Assembly (NCBI RefSeq): GCF_001426245.1
Contig: NZ_LMCM01000001.1
Span: 622,625-686,624 of the forward strand
Direction: 5' to 3'
DNA from: Phycicoccus sp. Root101
GTDB lineage: Bacteria > Actinomycetota > Actinomycetes > Actinomycetales > Dermatophilaceae
DNA: 64,000 nucleotides
Shown here: positions 44,153 to 53,329 of the stretch, piece by piece
Layout: each line of letters opens with the position of its first letter
Numbering within the stretch: the stretch's first letter is position 1
The notes under the pieces: model-generated
Databases searched by the model: none
What the model was told of the DNA's origin: nothing
The model's input: the letters and a program-made list of their open reading frames with translations, nothing else
Translations under genes and position numbers: made by a program

Positions 44153-45007
44153 ATGAGGCTCGGTTACCACACCATCACCTGGGGTGGCGTCGTGGGCGAC
44201 GCCACCGGCGTGACCAGCGTCAAGGACCTCTTCTACCGCGTGAATGGCCCCATGGACCGTGCCGTAGCGGACATCGCGAGCCTGGGGTACGAGGGCGTCG
44301 AGATGTTCGACGGCAACGTGGCGGACTACGCCAACCGGCCCGACGAGCTGGCGGACCTGCTGGCCAACGCAGGCGTGGTGCTGGCAGCCGTCTACACCGG
44401 GGGCAACTTCATCTACCCGGACATCCTGAGCGACGAGCTGCACCGGGTGCGTCAGGCGGCGGAACTGGCTGCCCGCTTCGGAGCCGACAACCTCGTCGTG
44501 GGCGGCGGCGCCCGCAGGGCGTCGGGTACCACAGACGGGGACTACTCCGCGCTGGGCGCTGCGCTCGACCAGGTCACCGACATCGCCGAGGAGCTCGGGT
44601 TGGTGGCCTGCTACCACCCGCACCTGACCACCATCGTCGAGAGCCCAGATGAGCTTGACCGGCTGATGGCGCTGACCCGGATCGGCTTCTGTCCCGACAC
44701 CGCCCACCTGATCGCCGGTGGCGGTGACCCCGCGGAACTGATCCGCCGGTATGCAACACGCCTGCGTCACGTGCACCTCAAGGACGTGGACGTGGCGACC
44801 ACCCAATTCCTCCCCTTGGGCCAGGGGGACGTCGACTTCGAGGACGTCATCGCGGCCGTCAACGAGGTCGGCTACGACGGCTGGATCGTCGTCGAGCTCG
44901 ACTCATACGAAGGCGACCCTCGTGAAGCGGCCGCCACCAGCAAGAAGTACCTCGACACGCTGCTCGCAACCGCTGGCGGCACCATCCCCTCAGGAGAGAT
45001 TCGATGA
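44153..45007 (+). CDS. Sugar phosphate isomerase/epimerase-like TIM-barrel protein
   Basis: The 284-residue product starts MRLGYHTITWGG and has the AP_endonuc_2 TIM barrel. Probable metal ligands are in CYHPHLTTIVES, CPDTAHL (Asp and His), HVHLKDVD and VELDSYEG (Glu). This resembles inosose dehydratase IolE and related isomerases, and the 3-keto-sugar lyases/hydratases of glycoside pathways. First gene of the island operon; its stop overlaps the next start by four bases (ATGA). The exact reaction cannot be read from sequence. Confidence 0.85.
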   Translation: MRLGYHTITWGGVVGDATGVTSVKDLFYRVNGPMDRAVADIASLGYEGVEMFDGNVADYANRPDELADLLANAGVVLAAVYTGGNFIYPDILSDELHRVRQAAELAARFGADNLVVGGGARRASGTTDGDYSALGAALDQVTDIAEELGLVACYHPHLTTIVESPDELDRLMALTRIGFCPDTAHLIAGGGDPAELIRRYATRLRHVHLKDVDVATTQFLPLGQGDVDFEDVIAAVNEVGYDGWIVVELDSYEGDPREAAATSKKYLDTLLATAGGTIPSGEIR

Positions 45008-46161
45008 AGAAGAGCACCTACCGCCTGGCGGGCTTGGCGACCGCCATCGCCTTGGCCACGGCCGGCTGCAGTTCAGCCTCCAGCGCGACCACCGGCGTCG
45101 ACGCCGGAGTGTCGTCCAAAGCCGATGATGCGCTGGCGAAGATCAAGGGCACCGTCCTCAGCAAGGGGCCCAACGGCGAAGAGCCCTCCCCTGCCTCGGC
45201 GGCAGCCCTCAGCGCCGAGGAGATCACGAAGGTCAAGGGAATGAAGGCCAAGGCGGCGATCGTCATGCACTACGGAGGCAACGACTGGGCCAACGCGCAG
45301 GTGGACGGCCTGAAGAGCGAGTTCGGCAAGCTGGGCATCGACGTCGTCGCTGTCACCGACGCCAACTTCAAGCCGGACAAGCAGGTCTCCGACCTTGAGA
45401 CCGTGCTCAACCTCAAGCCCGACATCATCGTCTCGATCCCCACCGACCCGGTGGCCACGGCGTCCGCGTTCAAGAAGGCCGCCGCAGCAGGGGTGAAGCT
45501 CGTCTTCATGGACAACGTCCCCCAGGGCATGAAGGCCGGCACGGATTACGTCTCTGTCGTGTCCGCGGACAACTACGGCAACGGTGTCACCTCCGCCCAC
45601 CTGATGGCCAAGGCCCTGGGCGGCAAGGGCGAGATCGGCCTGGTCTTCCACGAGGCCGACTTCTTCGTCACGAAGCAGCGCTACGACGGGTTCAAGTCCA
45701 CCATCACCAAGGACTACCCCGACATCAAGATCGTGGAGGAGAAGGGAATCGCGGGCCCCGACTTCGCCGGCGACGCGCAAGGTGCGGCCAACGCGATGCT
45801 GAGCAAGCACCCCACCCTGGCCGGAATCTGGGGCGTCTGGGACGTTCCCGCCGAGGGCATCATGGCCGCGGCACGTGCCTCCGGTCGTGCGGACCTGAAG
45901 ATCGCCACAGAGGACCTTGGCAAGAACGTCGCAATCGCCTTGGCGAAGAACCAGCTCGTGGTCGGTCTGGGCGCACAGCTGCCCTACGACCAGGGCGTGA
46001 CCGAGGCCCTGCTGGGCGCAGGTGCCTTGCTGGGCAAGAAGGCCCCGCCCTACGTCGCCCTGAGCTCGCTGCCTGTCGACCACTCGAACATCCTCGAGGC
46101 GTGGAAGCAGGTCTATCACCAGGAGCCCCCGGCCGACCTGAAGAGCTCGTACAAGAAGTAG
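45004..46161 (+). CDS. Sugar ABC transporter substrate-binding lipoprotein
   Basis: The 385-residue product has a lipoprotein signal ending ATAGC (Cys22). A ribose/galactose-type periplasmic-binding fold follows (AAIVMHYGGNDWANAQVDGL, then IIVSIPTDPVATASAFKKAA and GIWGVWDVPAEGI). About 60 extra residues between the lipid anchor and the domain form a linker. It binds the imported sugar outside the cell and feeds the RbsA/RbsC-like pair encoded next. AGGAGA precedes ATG 45004. Confidence 0.92.
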   Translation: MKKSTYRLAGLATAIALATAGCSSASSATTGVDAGVSSKADDALAKIKGTVLSKGPNGEEPSPASAAALSAEEITKVKGMKAKAAIVMHYGGNDWANAQVDGLKSEFGKLGIDVVAVTDANFKPDKQVSDLETVLNLKPDIIVSIPTDPVATASAFKKAAAAGVKLVFMDNVPQGMKAGTDYVSVVSADNYGNGVTSAHLMAKALGGKGEIGLVFHEADFFVTKQRYDGFKSTITKDYPDIKIVEEKGIAGPDFAGDAQGAANAMLSKHPTLAGIWGVWDVPAEGIMAAARASGRADLKIATEDLGKNVAIALAKNQLVVGLGAQLPYDQGVTEALLGAGALLGKKAPPYVALSSLPVDHSNILEAWKQVYHQEPPADLKSSYKK

Positions 46162-46218
46162 ACATCCCGGCGGGGCGGACCAGCAGCGATCCGCCCCGCC
46201 ACCAGAAGGGAGTACGCG

Positions 46219-47733
46219 ATGGGCGAGCAGAGCAGTACCGCGACAGCGGTAGAGATGCACGGCATCACCAAGGCATTCGACGGGGTGGTCGTCCTGGACA
46301 ACGTCGACTTCGAGGTCCGCCGCGGCGAGGTCCATGCGCTCGCGGGGGGCAACGGCGCAGGAAAGTCGACGCTCATGAAGATCCTCCAAGGGGTCTACCG
46401 GGCCGACGAAGGGGACATCCGCGTCGACGGCGAGCCCGTAGACATCAACTCCATCCAGAGCGCGCGAGCAGCGGGCATCGGCATGGTGTTCCAGGAGTTC
46501 AGCCTGGTGCCGACTCTGACGGTGGCACAAAACATCTATCTGGCCGACGAGCCCGCTGGAAGGTTCGGTCTCATTGACGACCGAGCTGCCGTCGCGAAAG
46601 CCGCGGAGGTCTTTGCCACCATGGAGGTCTCAGTCAACCCGAAGGCGATGGTTGCCAGCCTCGGAACTGCTTACTGGCAGCTCACCGAAATCGCCAAGGC
46701 GCTGGCCCAGAATGCCCAGATCCTCATCATGGACGAGCCCACGGCGAGCCTGGCCAAGCACGAGACCGAGGCGCTTTTCGACCTCATCGGCCGGATCAAA
46801 GAGCGCGGAATCTCGATCATCTACATCTCCCACCGGATGGACGAGATCTACCGAATCGCCGACCGCATCACCATTCTTCGCGATGGGAAGCGCCTCCTCA
46901 CCGAGCCGCTGGCTGCGGTCACGCCCGAGCAGATCGTCGAGGGGATTGTCGGCAAGAAGATCGAAGGTCAGATGAACTACCGCGAACGGGAGGGTCTCGA
47001 CCAGCGGGAGGCCCTGCTGGAAGTATCCGGGCTGACCAGTGGTCCCCTGGTGCAGGACGTCTCATTCACCGTCCACGCAGGCGAGATCATCGGGCTCGCC
47101 GGCCTCATGGGAAGTGGACGCACCGAGCTCGCCCGGACCCTCTTCGGGATCGACAAGGCCACGAGCGGAACCATCCGCCTGCGGGGCAGGGAGATCACCG
47201 TCAACGACCCCCGCGCCGCGATCGGTCACGGACTCGCGCTCATCCCGGAGGACCGTCGCGAGCAAGGACTGGTCCTGGACCATTCCGTACGCGAGAACCT
47301 GCTCCTCCCCCTGCTGGGGAAGCTCAAGAAGGGTCCGCTGCTCGACGGGAAGGCGGGAAAGGCCATGTCCTCCAGCCTCATTCAGCGGTTTGCCATCAAG
47401 GCAACCAACCCGAATCGGCCCATCCGTCTGCTCTCGGGCGGCAACCAACAGAAGGTCGTGATCGCCAAGTGGCTGGGCACCGAACCCGACGTCCTCATCC
47501 TTGACGAACCCACCGCGGGAGTGGACATCGGGACCAAGTCCGAGATTCTCGACATGGTCCGCGCCCTCGCTGATGTCGGCAAGGCCGTCATCCTCATCTC
47601 CTCGGAGTACCCCGAGCTCCTCGCGGTCAGCGACCGCATCCTCATCCTGCGTGACGGCTCTGTGACCCGCGATCTGCGGCGCAGCGAGATCGCCGACGAG
47701 GAATCCCTTCAACTGGCCGTTCAAGGAGTCTGA
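46219..47733 (+). CDS. Sugar ABC transporter ATPase, two-domain RbsA type
   Basis: The 504-residue product contains two ATPase domains. Domain one has GGNGAGKSTLMK (Walker A, near 45) and LIMDEPTASL (Walker B), with a changed signature (LGTAYWQLTEIAKALAQN rather than LSxGxxQ). Domain two has GLMGSGRTELARTLFG in the degenerate Walker A place and LLSGGNQQKVVIAKWL with VLILDEPTAGVDIGTK, as in RbsA/MglA. It drives import of a monosaccharide or related sugar. It lies four bases before the permease gene. Confidence 0.95.
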   Translation: MGEQSSTATAVEMHGITKAFDGVVVLDNVDFEVRRGEVHALAGGNGAGKSTLMKILQGVYRADEGDIRVDGEPVDINSIQSARAAGIGMVFQEFSLVPTLTVAQNIYLADEPAGRFGLIDDRAAVAKAAEVFATMEVSVNPKAMVASLGTAYWQLTEIAKALAQNAQILIMDEPTASLAKHETEALFDLIGRIKERGISIIYISHRMDEIYRIADRITILRDGKRLLTEPLAAVTPEQIVEGIVGKKIEGQMNYREREGLDQREALLEVSGLTSGPLVQDVSFTVHAGEIIGLAGLMGSGRTELARTLFGIDKATSGTIRLRGREITVNDPRAAIGHGLALIPEDRREQGLVLDHSVRENLLLPLLGKLKKGPLLDGKAGKAMSSSLIQRFAIKATNPNRPIRLLSGGNQQKVVIAKWLGTEPDVLILDEPTAGVDIGTKSEILDMVRALADVGKAVILISSEYPELLAVSDRILILRDGSVTRDLRRSEIADEESLQLAVQGV

Positions 47734-47736
47734 CCC

Positions 47737-48717
47737 ATGGTCACCATCGCACCGAACCAAGAGAACACCGCACTGGGCTCATTTCAGAGCCGCATGTCCA
47801 CGATCGACTGGCGCCGCTACGTCATCTACATCGGCTTCCTGGTCGTCTTTGCCTTCTTCGCAGTCCTGTTGCGGGACCAAGGCTTTCTCTCCTCCAACAA
47901 CCTGCTCAACATCTTCCGCCAGACCGCGACGATCACGGTCATCGCTGTGGGTATGACCTACGTGATCGCCTGTGCCGAGATCGACCTGTCCGTGGGCTCA
48001 GTGGCAGGACTGTCGAGCGTCGTGACCGCCATGGCTATTTCCAGCTGGGGTCTCATCCCGGGCGTCCTCGCCGGACTCGCGGTGGGCCTTGCCGTGGGCA
48101 CGGTGAACGGTGCCCTGGTGAGCCTGCTCGGTATCCCGTCCTTCCTTGTGACGCTGGGCATGCTCGGCATCGCCGCAGGGGTGGCGCAATGGATAACCTC
48201 CTCGGCGCCGCAGCCCATCCTGAACGACACGTTCAACCTGATCTTCGGTGGTGGAAACTTCGGTCCAGTTCCCGGCCTGCTCGCGTGGAGCGCCATCTTC
48301 GTGACCATCGGCGCCATCGTGCTGGCCAAGACGCGCTTCGGCCGTCAGGTGCTCGCGACAGGCGGCAACCGCACCGCGGCTCAGTTCACTGGGGTGAACA
48401 CACGCAGGATCAAGTTCCAGGTGCTGCTCCTCTCCGCCACGGTCGCCAGCTTTGCCGGAATGCTCTATGCGGGCCGGCTGCAGTCTGGACGGTTCCAGTG
48501 GGGCGCAGGCGACGAGCTGTCCGCCATCGCGGCGGTGATCCTCGGCGGCACCAGCCTCTTCGGGGGCGCAGGATCGGTGGTCGGCACGCTCGTCGGTGCG
48601 CTGCTCATCGGCCTGATCAACAACGGCCTGATTCTTGCCGGACTCGACAGCAGCCAGCAGCAGGTCGTCCGCGGCGTCATCATCATCCTGGCTGTCGCGC
48701 TCGCGCGGAAGAAGTGA
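47737..48717 (+). CDS. Sugar ABC transporter permease, RbsC type
   Basis: The 326-residue product has about nine or ten membrane helices. Typical family segments are VIACAEIDLSVGSVAGLSSV (ID-LSVG), GTVNGALVSLLGIPSFLVTL, GGNRTAAQFTGVNTRRIKFQ and ILGGTSLFGGAGSVVGTLVG. It forms the pore of a ribose/xylose/inositol-type importer. The last residues after about 315 (LAVALARKK) are shorter than in many RbsC proteins. Only three bases separate it from the ATPase gene. Confidence 0.95.
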   Translation: MVTIAPNQENTALGSFQSRMSTIDWRRYVIYIGFLVVFAFFAVLLRDQGFLSSNNLLNIFRQTATITVIAVGMTYVIACAEIDLSVGSVAGLSSVVTAMAISSWGLIPGVLAGLAVGLAVGTVNGALVSLLGIPSFLVTLGMLGIAAGVAQWITSSAPQPILNDTFNLIFGGGNFGPVPGLLAWSAIFVTIGAIVLAKTRFGRQVLATGGNRTAAQFTGVNTRRIKFQVLLLSATVASFAGMLYAGRLQSGRFQWGAGDELSAIAAVILGGTSLFGGAGSVVGTLVGALLIGLINNGLILAGLDSSQQQVVRGVIIILAVALARKK

Positions 48718-48722
48718 GTCGC

Positions 48723-49817
48723 ATGCCCGCACTGCGAGCTGGAATCATCGGCGCCGGCTTCATCGGCGGTGTGCACGCGTATGCCGTGCGAGCAAGCGGA
48801 GGAGTGGTGACGCAAGTCGCCGACCACTCCCCCGAGGCAGCCACCCACGCCGCGGTTCGGCTCGGAGCCAGGTCAGGCGCCGAGTCCCCCGAGGCACTCA
48901 TCGCCTCCGACGACGTCGACGTCGTGCACATCTGCACACCGAATGACACGCACTACGACCTGGCGCTCGCCGCAATGCAGGCCGGGAAGGCGGTCATCTG
49001 CGAGAAGCCGCTGGCCACCTCGGTGGAGCGCGCCGCCCTGCTGGCCGAGACGGCCGAGTCCACGGGCGCGGTCACCGCAGTGCCGTTCATCTACCGCTTC
49101 TACCCCTCCGTCCGTGAGGCGAGGCACCGCATCTCCAGCGGACAGGCGGGAGACCTGTGGATGCTGCACGGCTCGTATCTCCAGGACTGGCTCTCCGGCT
49201 CACAGGAAACGAACTGGAGGGTGGACCCGGCCATCGGCGGTGGGTCGCGAGCCTTCGGCGACATCGGTGTCCACTGGTGCGACGTCATGGAGTTCACCAC
49301 CGGACACCGCATCACACGTCTCGTGTCCCGGATGTCCCAGGCCCACGCCAGCCGGGCAGGCACCGACGGCAGTTCGGTGGTGGGCACCGAGGACGGCGCG
49401 ACCGTGATGTTCGAGACCGACCGCGGCGCGACCGGCTCGGTGGTAGCCAGCCAGGTATCGCTGGGCCGCAAGAACCGGCTCTGGTTCTCCTTCGACGGGA
49501 CCGAGGCGGCTTACGTCTTCGACCAGGAGCTCCCGGACTCTCTGTGGATCGGTGGGCGGTCCTCCAGCCAGATAGTCCCCCGTGGGCCGGATACGTTCAC
49601 CGCCGGTGGCGGCGCCGACTACTCGCGCCTGCCTGCCGGGCACCCACAGGGGTACCAGGACAGCTTCACCGCGTTCATGGCGGATGCGTATGCCGCGGTG
49701 TCCGGCCCGCGGCCCGAGGGGCTTCCCAGTTTCAGCGACGGCCACCGGGCCGCCGTCATCACCGAGGCCGTCCTGGCCTCGGCTGCGAAGGACTCCTGGG
49801 TGGAGGTGCCCTCGTGA
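48723..49817 (+). CDS. Gfo/Idh/MocA-family oxidoreductase
   Basis: The 364-residue product has an N-terminal Rossmann domain (RAGIIGAGFIGGVHAYAVRA) and the EKPLA motif in AVICEKPLATS (Lys as probable catalytic base). GGSRAFGDIGVHWCDVMEF supplies the Asp and His of the active site. The C-terminal alpha/beta domain binds the sugar. Family members oxidise or reduce sugars and inositols with NAD(P). Its place among TIM-barrel and GMC genes suggests it interconverts 3-keto-sugar and sugar, but direction and substrate are open. ATG 48723 lies five bases after the permease stop. Confidence 0.92.
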   Translation: MPALRAGIIGAGFIGGVHAYAVRASGGVVTQVADHSPEAATHAAVRLGARSGAESPEALIASDDVDVVHICTPNDTHYDLALAAMQAGKAVICEKPLATSVERAALLAETAESTGAVTAVPFIYRFYPSVREARHRISSGQAGDLWMLHGSYLQDWLSGSQETNWRVDPAIGGGSRAFGDIGVHWCDVMEFTTGHRITRLVSRMSQAHASRAGTDGSSVVGTEDGATVMFETDRGATGSVVASQVSLGRKNRLWFSFDGTEAAYVFDQELPDSLWIGGRSSSQIVPRGPDTFTAGGGADYSRLPAGHPQGYQDSFTAFMADAYAAVSGPRPEGLPSFSDGHRAAVITEAVLASAAKDSWVEVPS

Positions 49818-50734
49818 AACTCGGGTTCCTCACGGCCTGCCTTCCGGACCGGCCCCTCGAAGACATTGCCAGGTGGGCGGCGGAGCACGACTATGAGGCG
49901 CTGGAGGTGGCAGCTTGGCCGGCACTTGGTGATCGACCGTTCACAGCGAGCCACATCGTGGCTGAGTCGTTCACCGACGGCGACGCCGAGAAGATCCGTG
50001 CGCTGTTCGAACACCACGATCTCACCCTGTCGTCCCTTGCGTTCTACGACAACAACCTTCACCCTGACCTTAGGGAACGACAGGCGATCAACGACCACGT
50101 CATCGCGTGCATCGATGCTGCCGCTCTCCTCGATGTCCCTACCGTCGGGACGTTCATCGGCCGCCATCCTGGCCAGAGCGTGGCGGACAACCTTCGCGAG
50201 GCCGAGAGGATCTTCCCGCGACTCGTGGACCACGCCGGCCAGAAGGGCGTCAAGCTCGTCATCGAGAACTGCGTCATGGAGGGCTGGCACCCCGACGGTT
50301 ATCCCGGAAACCTTGCGTACTCCCCTGAGCTCTGGGAGTGGATGTTCGGGCTGGGCCTCTACCTGAACTACGACCCGTCCCACCTGGTCTGGATGGGCAT
50401 CGACCCTGTGGAGGCGCTGCGCCCCTACGTGGACCGCGTCGCGCACGCCCAGGCCAAGGACATCGAGCTGTTCCCGCACAAGCGGAACCGGTTCGGCTGG
50501 CCCGGGATCGCAGACAAGAGCGCGGACCCGTGGGACGTCGGTTGGTGGCGGTACCGCATCCCCGGTCGCGGTCAGGTCGACTGGAACGGCGTCGTGGACA
50601 CGCTCTACGAGGGCGGGTTCGACGGCGTGCTGTCGGTGGAGCACGAGGACCCGGTCTGGGGCGGCAGCGAGGCCCGGATCGAAACCGGGCTGCTCGTCGC
50701 ACATCACACCTTGCGACCACTCATCATCGCCTGA
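49814..50734 (+). CDS. Second sugar phosphate isomerase/epimerase-like TIM-barrel protein
   Basis: GTG 49814 overlaps the upstream stop (GTGA) and gives 306 residues. Metal-site candidates are KLVIENCVMEG (Glu), LNYDPSHLVWMG (Asp, His), AHAQAKDIELFPHKRNRFGW and VLSVEHEDP (Glu). The long loop FPHKRNRFGWPGIADKSADP and DVGWWRYRIPGRGQVDWN resemble family members beside Gfo/Idh enzymes in plant- and anhydrosugar-derived glycoside pathways. It probably cleaves, hydrates or isomerises a keto-sugar (inference). Confidence 0.87.
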   Translation: MKLGFLTACLPDRPLEDIARWAAEHDYEALEVAAWPALGDRPFTASHIVAESFTDGDAEKIRALFEHHDLTLSSLAFYDNNLHPDLRERQAINDHVIACIDAAALLDVPTVGTFIGRHPGQSVADNLREAERIFPRLVDHAGQKGVKLVIENCVMEGWHPDGYPGNLAYSPELWEWMFGLGLYLNYDPSHLVWMGIDPVEALRPYVDRVAHAQAKDIELFPHKRNRFGWPGIADKSADPWDVGWWRYRIPGRGQVDWNGVVDTLYEGGFDGVLSVEHEDPVWGGSEARIETGLLVAHHTLRPLIIA

Positions 50735-50760
50735 CCCCCACGACTCGAACGGAGGCCCCC

Positions 50761-51390
50761 ATGGCTGACATCTTCCTCGACGCCCACCAGCGGGAGACGA
50801 CAGAGGCGGCAATGGCCCGGATCATCCCGACTGACGACACACCCGGCGCACGCGAGGCCGGCACGATCGACTTCCTCGACCGCTACCTGTCTGGCATCGA
50901 CTACATCTACGCCCTTCCCGACGGGACCGGGTTCGAGACGCTCACTGGACTGCGCGCGCAGGCCTGGCAGCAACGGGTCGACCACGCGCGTGCGGTGTAC
51001 GTCGCAGGGGTCGTCGAGCTCGACAAGCGTGCCAACGACGCCCACGGAAGGTCCTTCGTCAAGCTCGATGACGCCGAGCAGGACGACATCCTTCGCGGGC
51101 TCGAGCATGGCACGAGCGCTCCGACCATCAACTACGGGGGGCCCGAAGAGCCGGCGCTGCAGCAGACCAGCGCCGAGTCCGACCTCGACTTCTTCGGCCT
51201 GCTCGTGACGCACACCCGCCAGGGCTTCCTGGCAGATCCGATCTACGGCGGCAACCGTGGCCAGGTCGGCTGGCAGACCATCGGCTTCCCCGGGCCGAAG
51301 GATCTCGCGGAGGTGCACACCGGCCGCTACACCACCCACCAGTACTTCTCTGACAACCCGACCCACCGCAGCCTGGAGGAGTCCTCATGA
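50761..51390 (+). CDS. Gluconate 2-dehydrogenase subunit 3-like protein
   Basis: The 209-residue product follows GGAGG at ATG 50761. It begins DIFLDAHQRETTEAAMARII, then PTDDTPGAREAGTIDFLDRY, the family motif, and includes FFGLLVTHTRQGFLADPIYG with GGNRGQVGWQTIGFPGP. Such proteins partner FAD-dependent GMC subunits in gluconate 2-dehydrogenase and glucoside 3-dehydrogenase. The usual Tat signal is absent, so the complex should be cytosolic. Its stop overlaps the GMC gene start by four bases (ATGA), supporting a complex of fixed stoichiometry. Confidence 0.9.
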   Translation: MADIFLDAHQRETTEAAMARIIPTDDTPGAREAGTIDFLDRYLSGIDYIYALPDGTGFETLTGLRAQAWQQRVDHARAVYVAGVVELDKRANDAHGRSFVKLDDAEQDDILRGLEHGTSAPTINYGGPEEPALQQTSAESDLDFFGLLVTHTRQGFLADPIYGGNRGQVGWQTIGFPGPKDLAEVHTGRYTTHQYFSDNPTHRSLEESS

Positions 51391-53024
51391 CCATCCCCGC
51401 GACCAAGCCCGAGAGAGTCGATGCCGTGATCATCGGCGCCGGCGCCTCCGGGGCAGCCGCGGCCAAGGTGCTCACCGAGGGTGGCATGCGCGTGGTCGCC
51501 CTCGAGAAGGGGCCCTGGCGCACCAAGGAGTCCTTCGGCGGAGACGAGCTGGCCAACGTCAACCGCTACAACCTCTGGCCCGATCCACTGCTGAACCCCC
51601 GCACATCGCGGCGCGACACCGAGAGCGAGGCGGAGGTCGACCTCTTCTGCCCGGTTCCGCAGATGGTCGGTGGCGGGACGGTCCACTGGCAGGGGTGGCT
51701 CCCCCGATTCACCGAGAACGACTTCCGCCTGCGCAGCATCGCGGGCGAACTGCCCGGGACCTCACTTGCCGACTGGCCGATCACGTACGCCGAGCTGGAG
51801 CCCTACTACGACAAGGTCGAGTGGGCCTTCGGAGTCTCGGGACAGGCCGGAGCGAACGCGTTCGAGTCCTTCCGTTCCCGGGGCTACCCCTGCCCGCCGA
51901 TGCCCCAGTCCCGCTACGCCGAGAAGTTCCACCTCGGCTGCGAACAACTCGGCTGGAACTCCTTCCCGACTCCGCAGGCGGCCCTGTCTCAGCCGTTCAA
52001 CGGGCGGCCCGCCACGGTCATCAGCGCCTTCGCGCAGCAGCACGGCGATCCCAGTGGCACCCGGTCCAGCGCACTGAACGTGTTCATCCCCGATGCTGTC
52101 GCCACGGGCCGGTACGACCTTCGGGCGGACTCCTACGTTCGCGAGCTCACGGTCGACTCTCAAGGTCGCATCCAGAGCGCCGTGTACGAGGACTCCGCGG
52201 GTCGACTCGTGGAGCAGGAGGCCGATGTCTTCATCCTTGCCTGCGGCGCCGTGGAGACCGCCCGGCTGATGTTGCTGTCGACCTCCTCGAGGTTCCCCAA
52301 CGGACTCGCCAACGGCAACGACCTCGTGGGGCGCAACGTCACCTTCCATGAGTACAGCGCGTCGGTCGGCACCTTCGAGGACCCGATCAATGCCTGGGCC
52401 GGCGGCGGCTATGTCAGCGCGAGCAGCTTCCAGTTCTACGAGCACGACGACTCCAGGGGGTTCGTCAGTGGTGGGCACATTGCTGCCGCCGGAGTCGGCA
52501 TACCACTGCCCATCAACTGGGGACTGCCGGGTCGACCCACCTGGGGCGCCGAGGCCAAGCAGAACGATCGCGACTACTTCAGCCACAGCATGGCGGTCGC
52601 CATGGTCCTGCACGACATGCCGCAGCACGACAACCGGGTCGACCTCGACCCCAACGTCAAGGATGCCTGGGGACTGCCCGTCGCCCGCATCACCCTTCAA
52701 ACCCACCAGAACGACATCGACCAGGGCAGGTTCCTGGTCGACCGGTGCGGGGAGATCCTCGACGCTGCGGGGGCCAAGCAGGTCGACCGCGTCTACGCCG
52801 AGAAGGTGACAGGCAACTGTTCTCACCAGCACGGCACCGCCCGGATGGGTGACGACCCCGCATTGTCAGTACTGGACCGCAACTGCCGCGCCCACGAGGT
52901 CGACAACCTGTTCGTTGTCGACGGCTCTCCGTTCCCCACGGCAACAGGAGCGAACCCGACACTCACCATCATGGCCAACGCCTGGCGGGTCTGCGACCAC
53001 ATCTTGTCGAACCGAGCGAGCTAG
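51387..53024 (+). CDS. GMC-family FAD-dependent oxidoreductase
   Basis: The 545-residue product has the FAD motif VIIGAGASGAAAAKVLTEGG (G17-x-G19-x-x-G22) and an NVTFHEY segment. The catalytic pair lies in SHQHGTARMG (H480, H482) and GANPTLTIMAN (N523). With the small subunit upstream it resembles glucoside 3-dehydrogenase or the sugar C3-oxidases of C-glycoside pathways, which make 3-keto sugars. No heme motif or cytochrome gene is present, so the electron acceptor is unknown. Last gene of the island operon; no signal peptide. Confidence 0.92.
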   Translation: MTIPATKPERVDAVIIGAGASGAAAAKVLTEGGMRVVALEKGPWRTKESFGGDELANVNRYNLWPDPLLNPRTSRRDTESEAEVDLFCPVPQMVGGGTVHWQGWLPRFTENDFRLRSIAGELPGTSLADWPITYAELEPYYDKVEWAFGVSGQAGANAFESFRSRGYPCPPMPQSRYAEKFHLGCEQLGWNSFPTPQAALSQPFNGRPATVISAFAQQHGDPSGTRSSALNVFIPDAVATGRYDLRADSYVRELTVDSQGRIQSAVYEDSAGRLVEQEADVFILACGAVETARLMLLSTSSRFPNGLANGNDLVGRNVTFHEYSASVGTFEDPINAWAGGGYVSASSFQFYEHDDSRGFVSGGHIAAAGVGIPLPINWGLPGRPTWGAEAKQNDRDYFSHSMAVAMVLHDMPQHDNRVDLDPNVKDAWGLPVARITLQTHQNDIDQGRFLVDRCGEILDAAGAKQVDRVYAEKVTGNCSHQHGTARMGDDPALSVLDRNCRAHEVDNLFVVDGSPFPTATGANPTLTIMANAWRVCDHILSNRAS

Positions 53025-53255
53025 TCAGAGACAGGAAGACTCCGACCGGGTACTGCACGTCACAGGAGCACCACCCAAGGAGAAAATCACCCAAGGCTCT
53101 GTGGCGGGCGCTGACTGGCGATCGCCCGGATATCGACCCGGCGACATCCCGAATTGGCGGCATCCGGCGTCCGGCCGGGCGTCTCATGCGTTTCTGCCTC
53201 GTCCCAGGTGTCCCAAGCGGTCCCGCTCGTCCCGGAGCCCTCGACGCCCGCTGGC

Positions 53256-53271
53256 TACGCATTTGGCTACA
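53256..53271 (+). repeat. Arm-type-like site, right
   Basis: TACGCATTTGGCTACA matches the left copy (42623-42638) at 15 of 16 bases. TGGCTAC is itself repeated 12 bases apart here. Confidence 0.55.
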
Positions 53272-53282
53272 GGTGCCAACGC

Positions 53283-53316
53283 CAGAGGCCCTCTCCTCGA
53301 AAGGAAAGGGCCTCTG
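53283..53316. terminator. Hairpin at the right end of the island
   Basis: CAGAGGCCCT pairs with AGGGCCTCTG, extended inward with one mismatch. It can end the tRNA transcript (minus strand) and the GMC operon (plus strand), replacing the tRNA's original terminator. Confidence 0.6.
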
Positions 53317-53329
53317 ACCTGCTACTTCG

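Larger units (their letters stand above)
53025..53329. other. Island right end, non-coding
   Basis: No credible gene in 305 bases. It holds the second arm-like site (53256-53271), the word GCGTCTCA, several GTCCC words, and the hairpin at 53283-53316 next to the tRNA. Confidence 0.5.
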
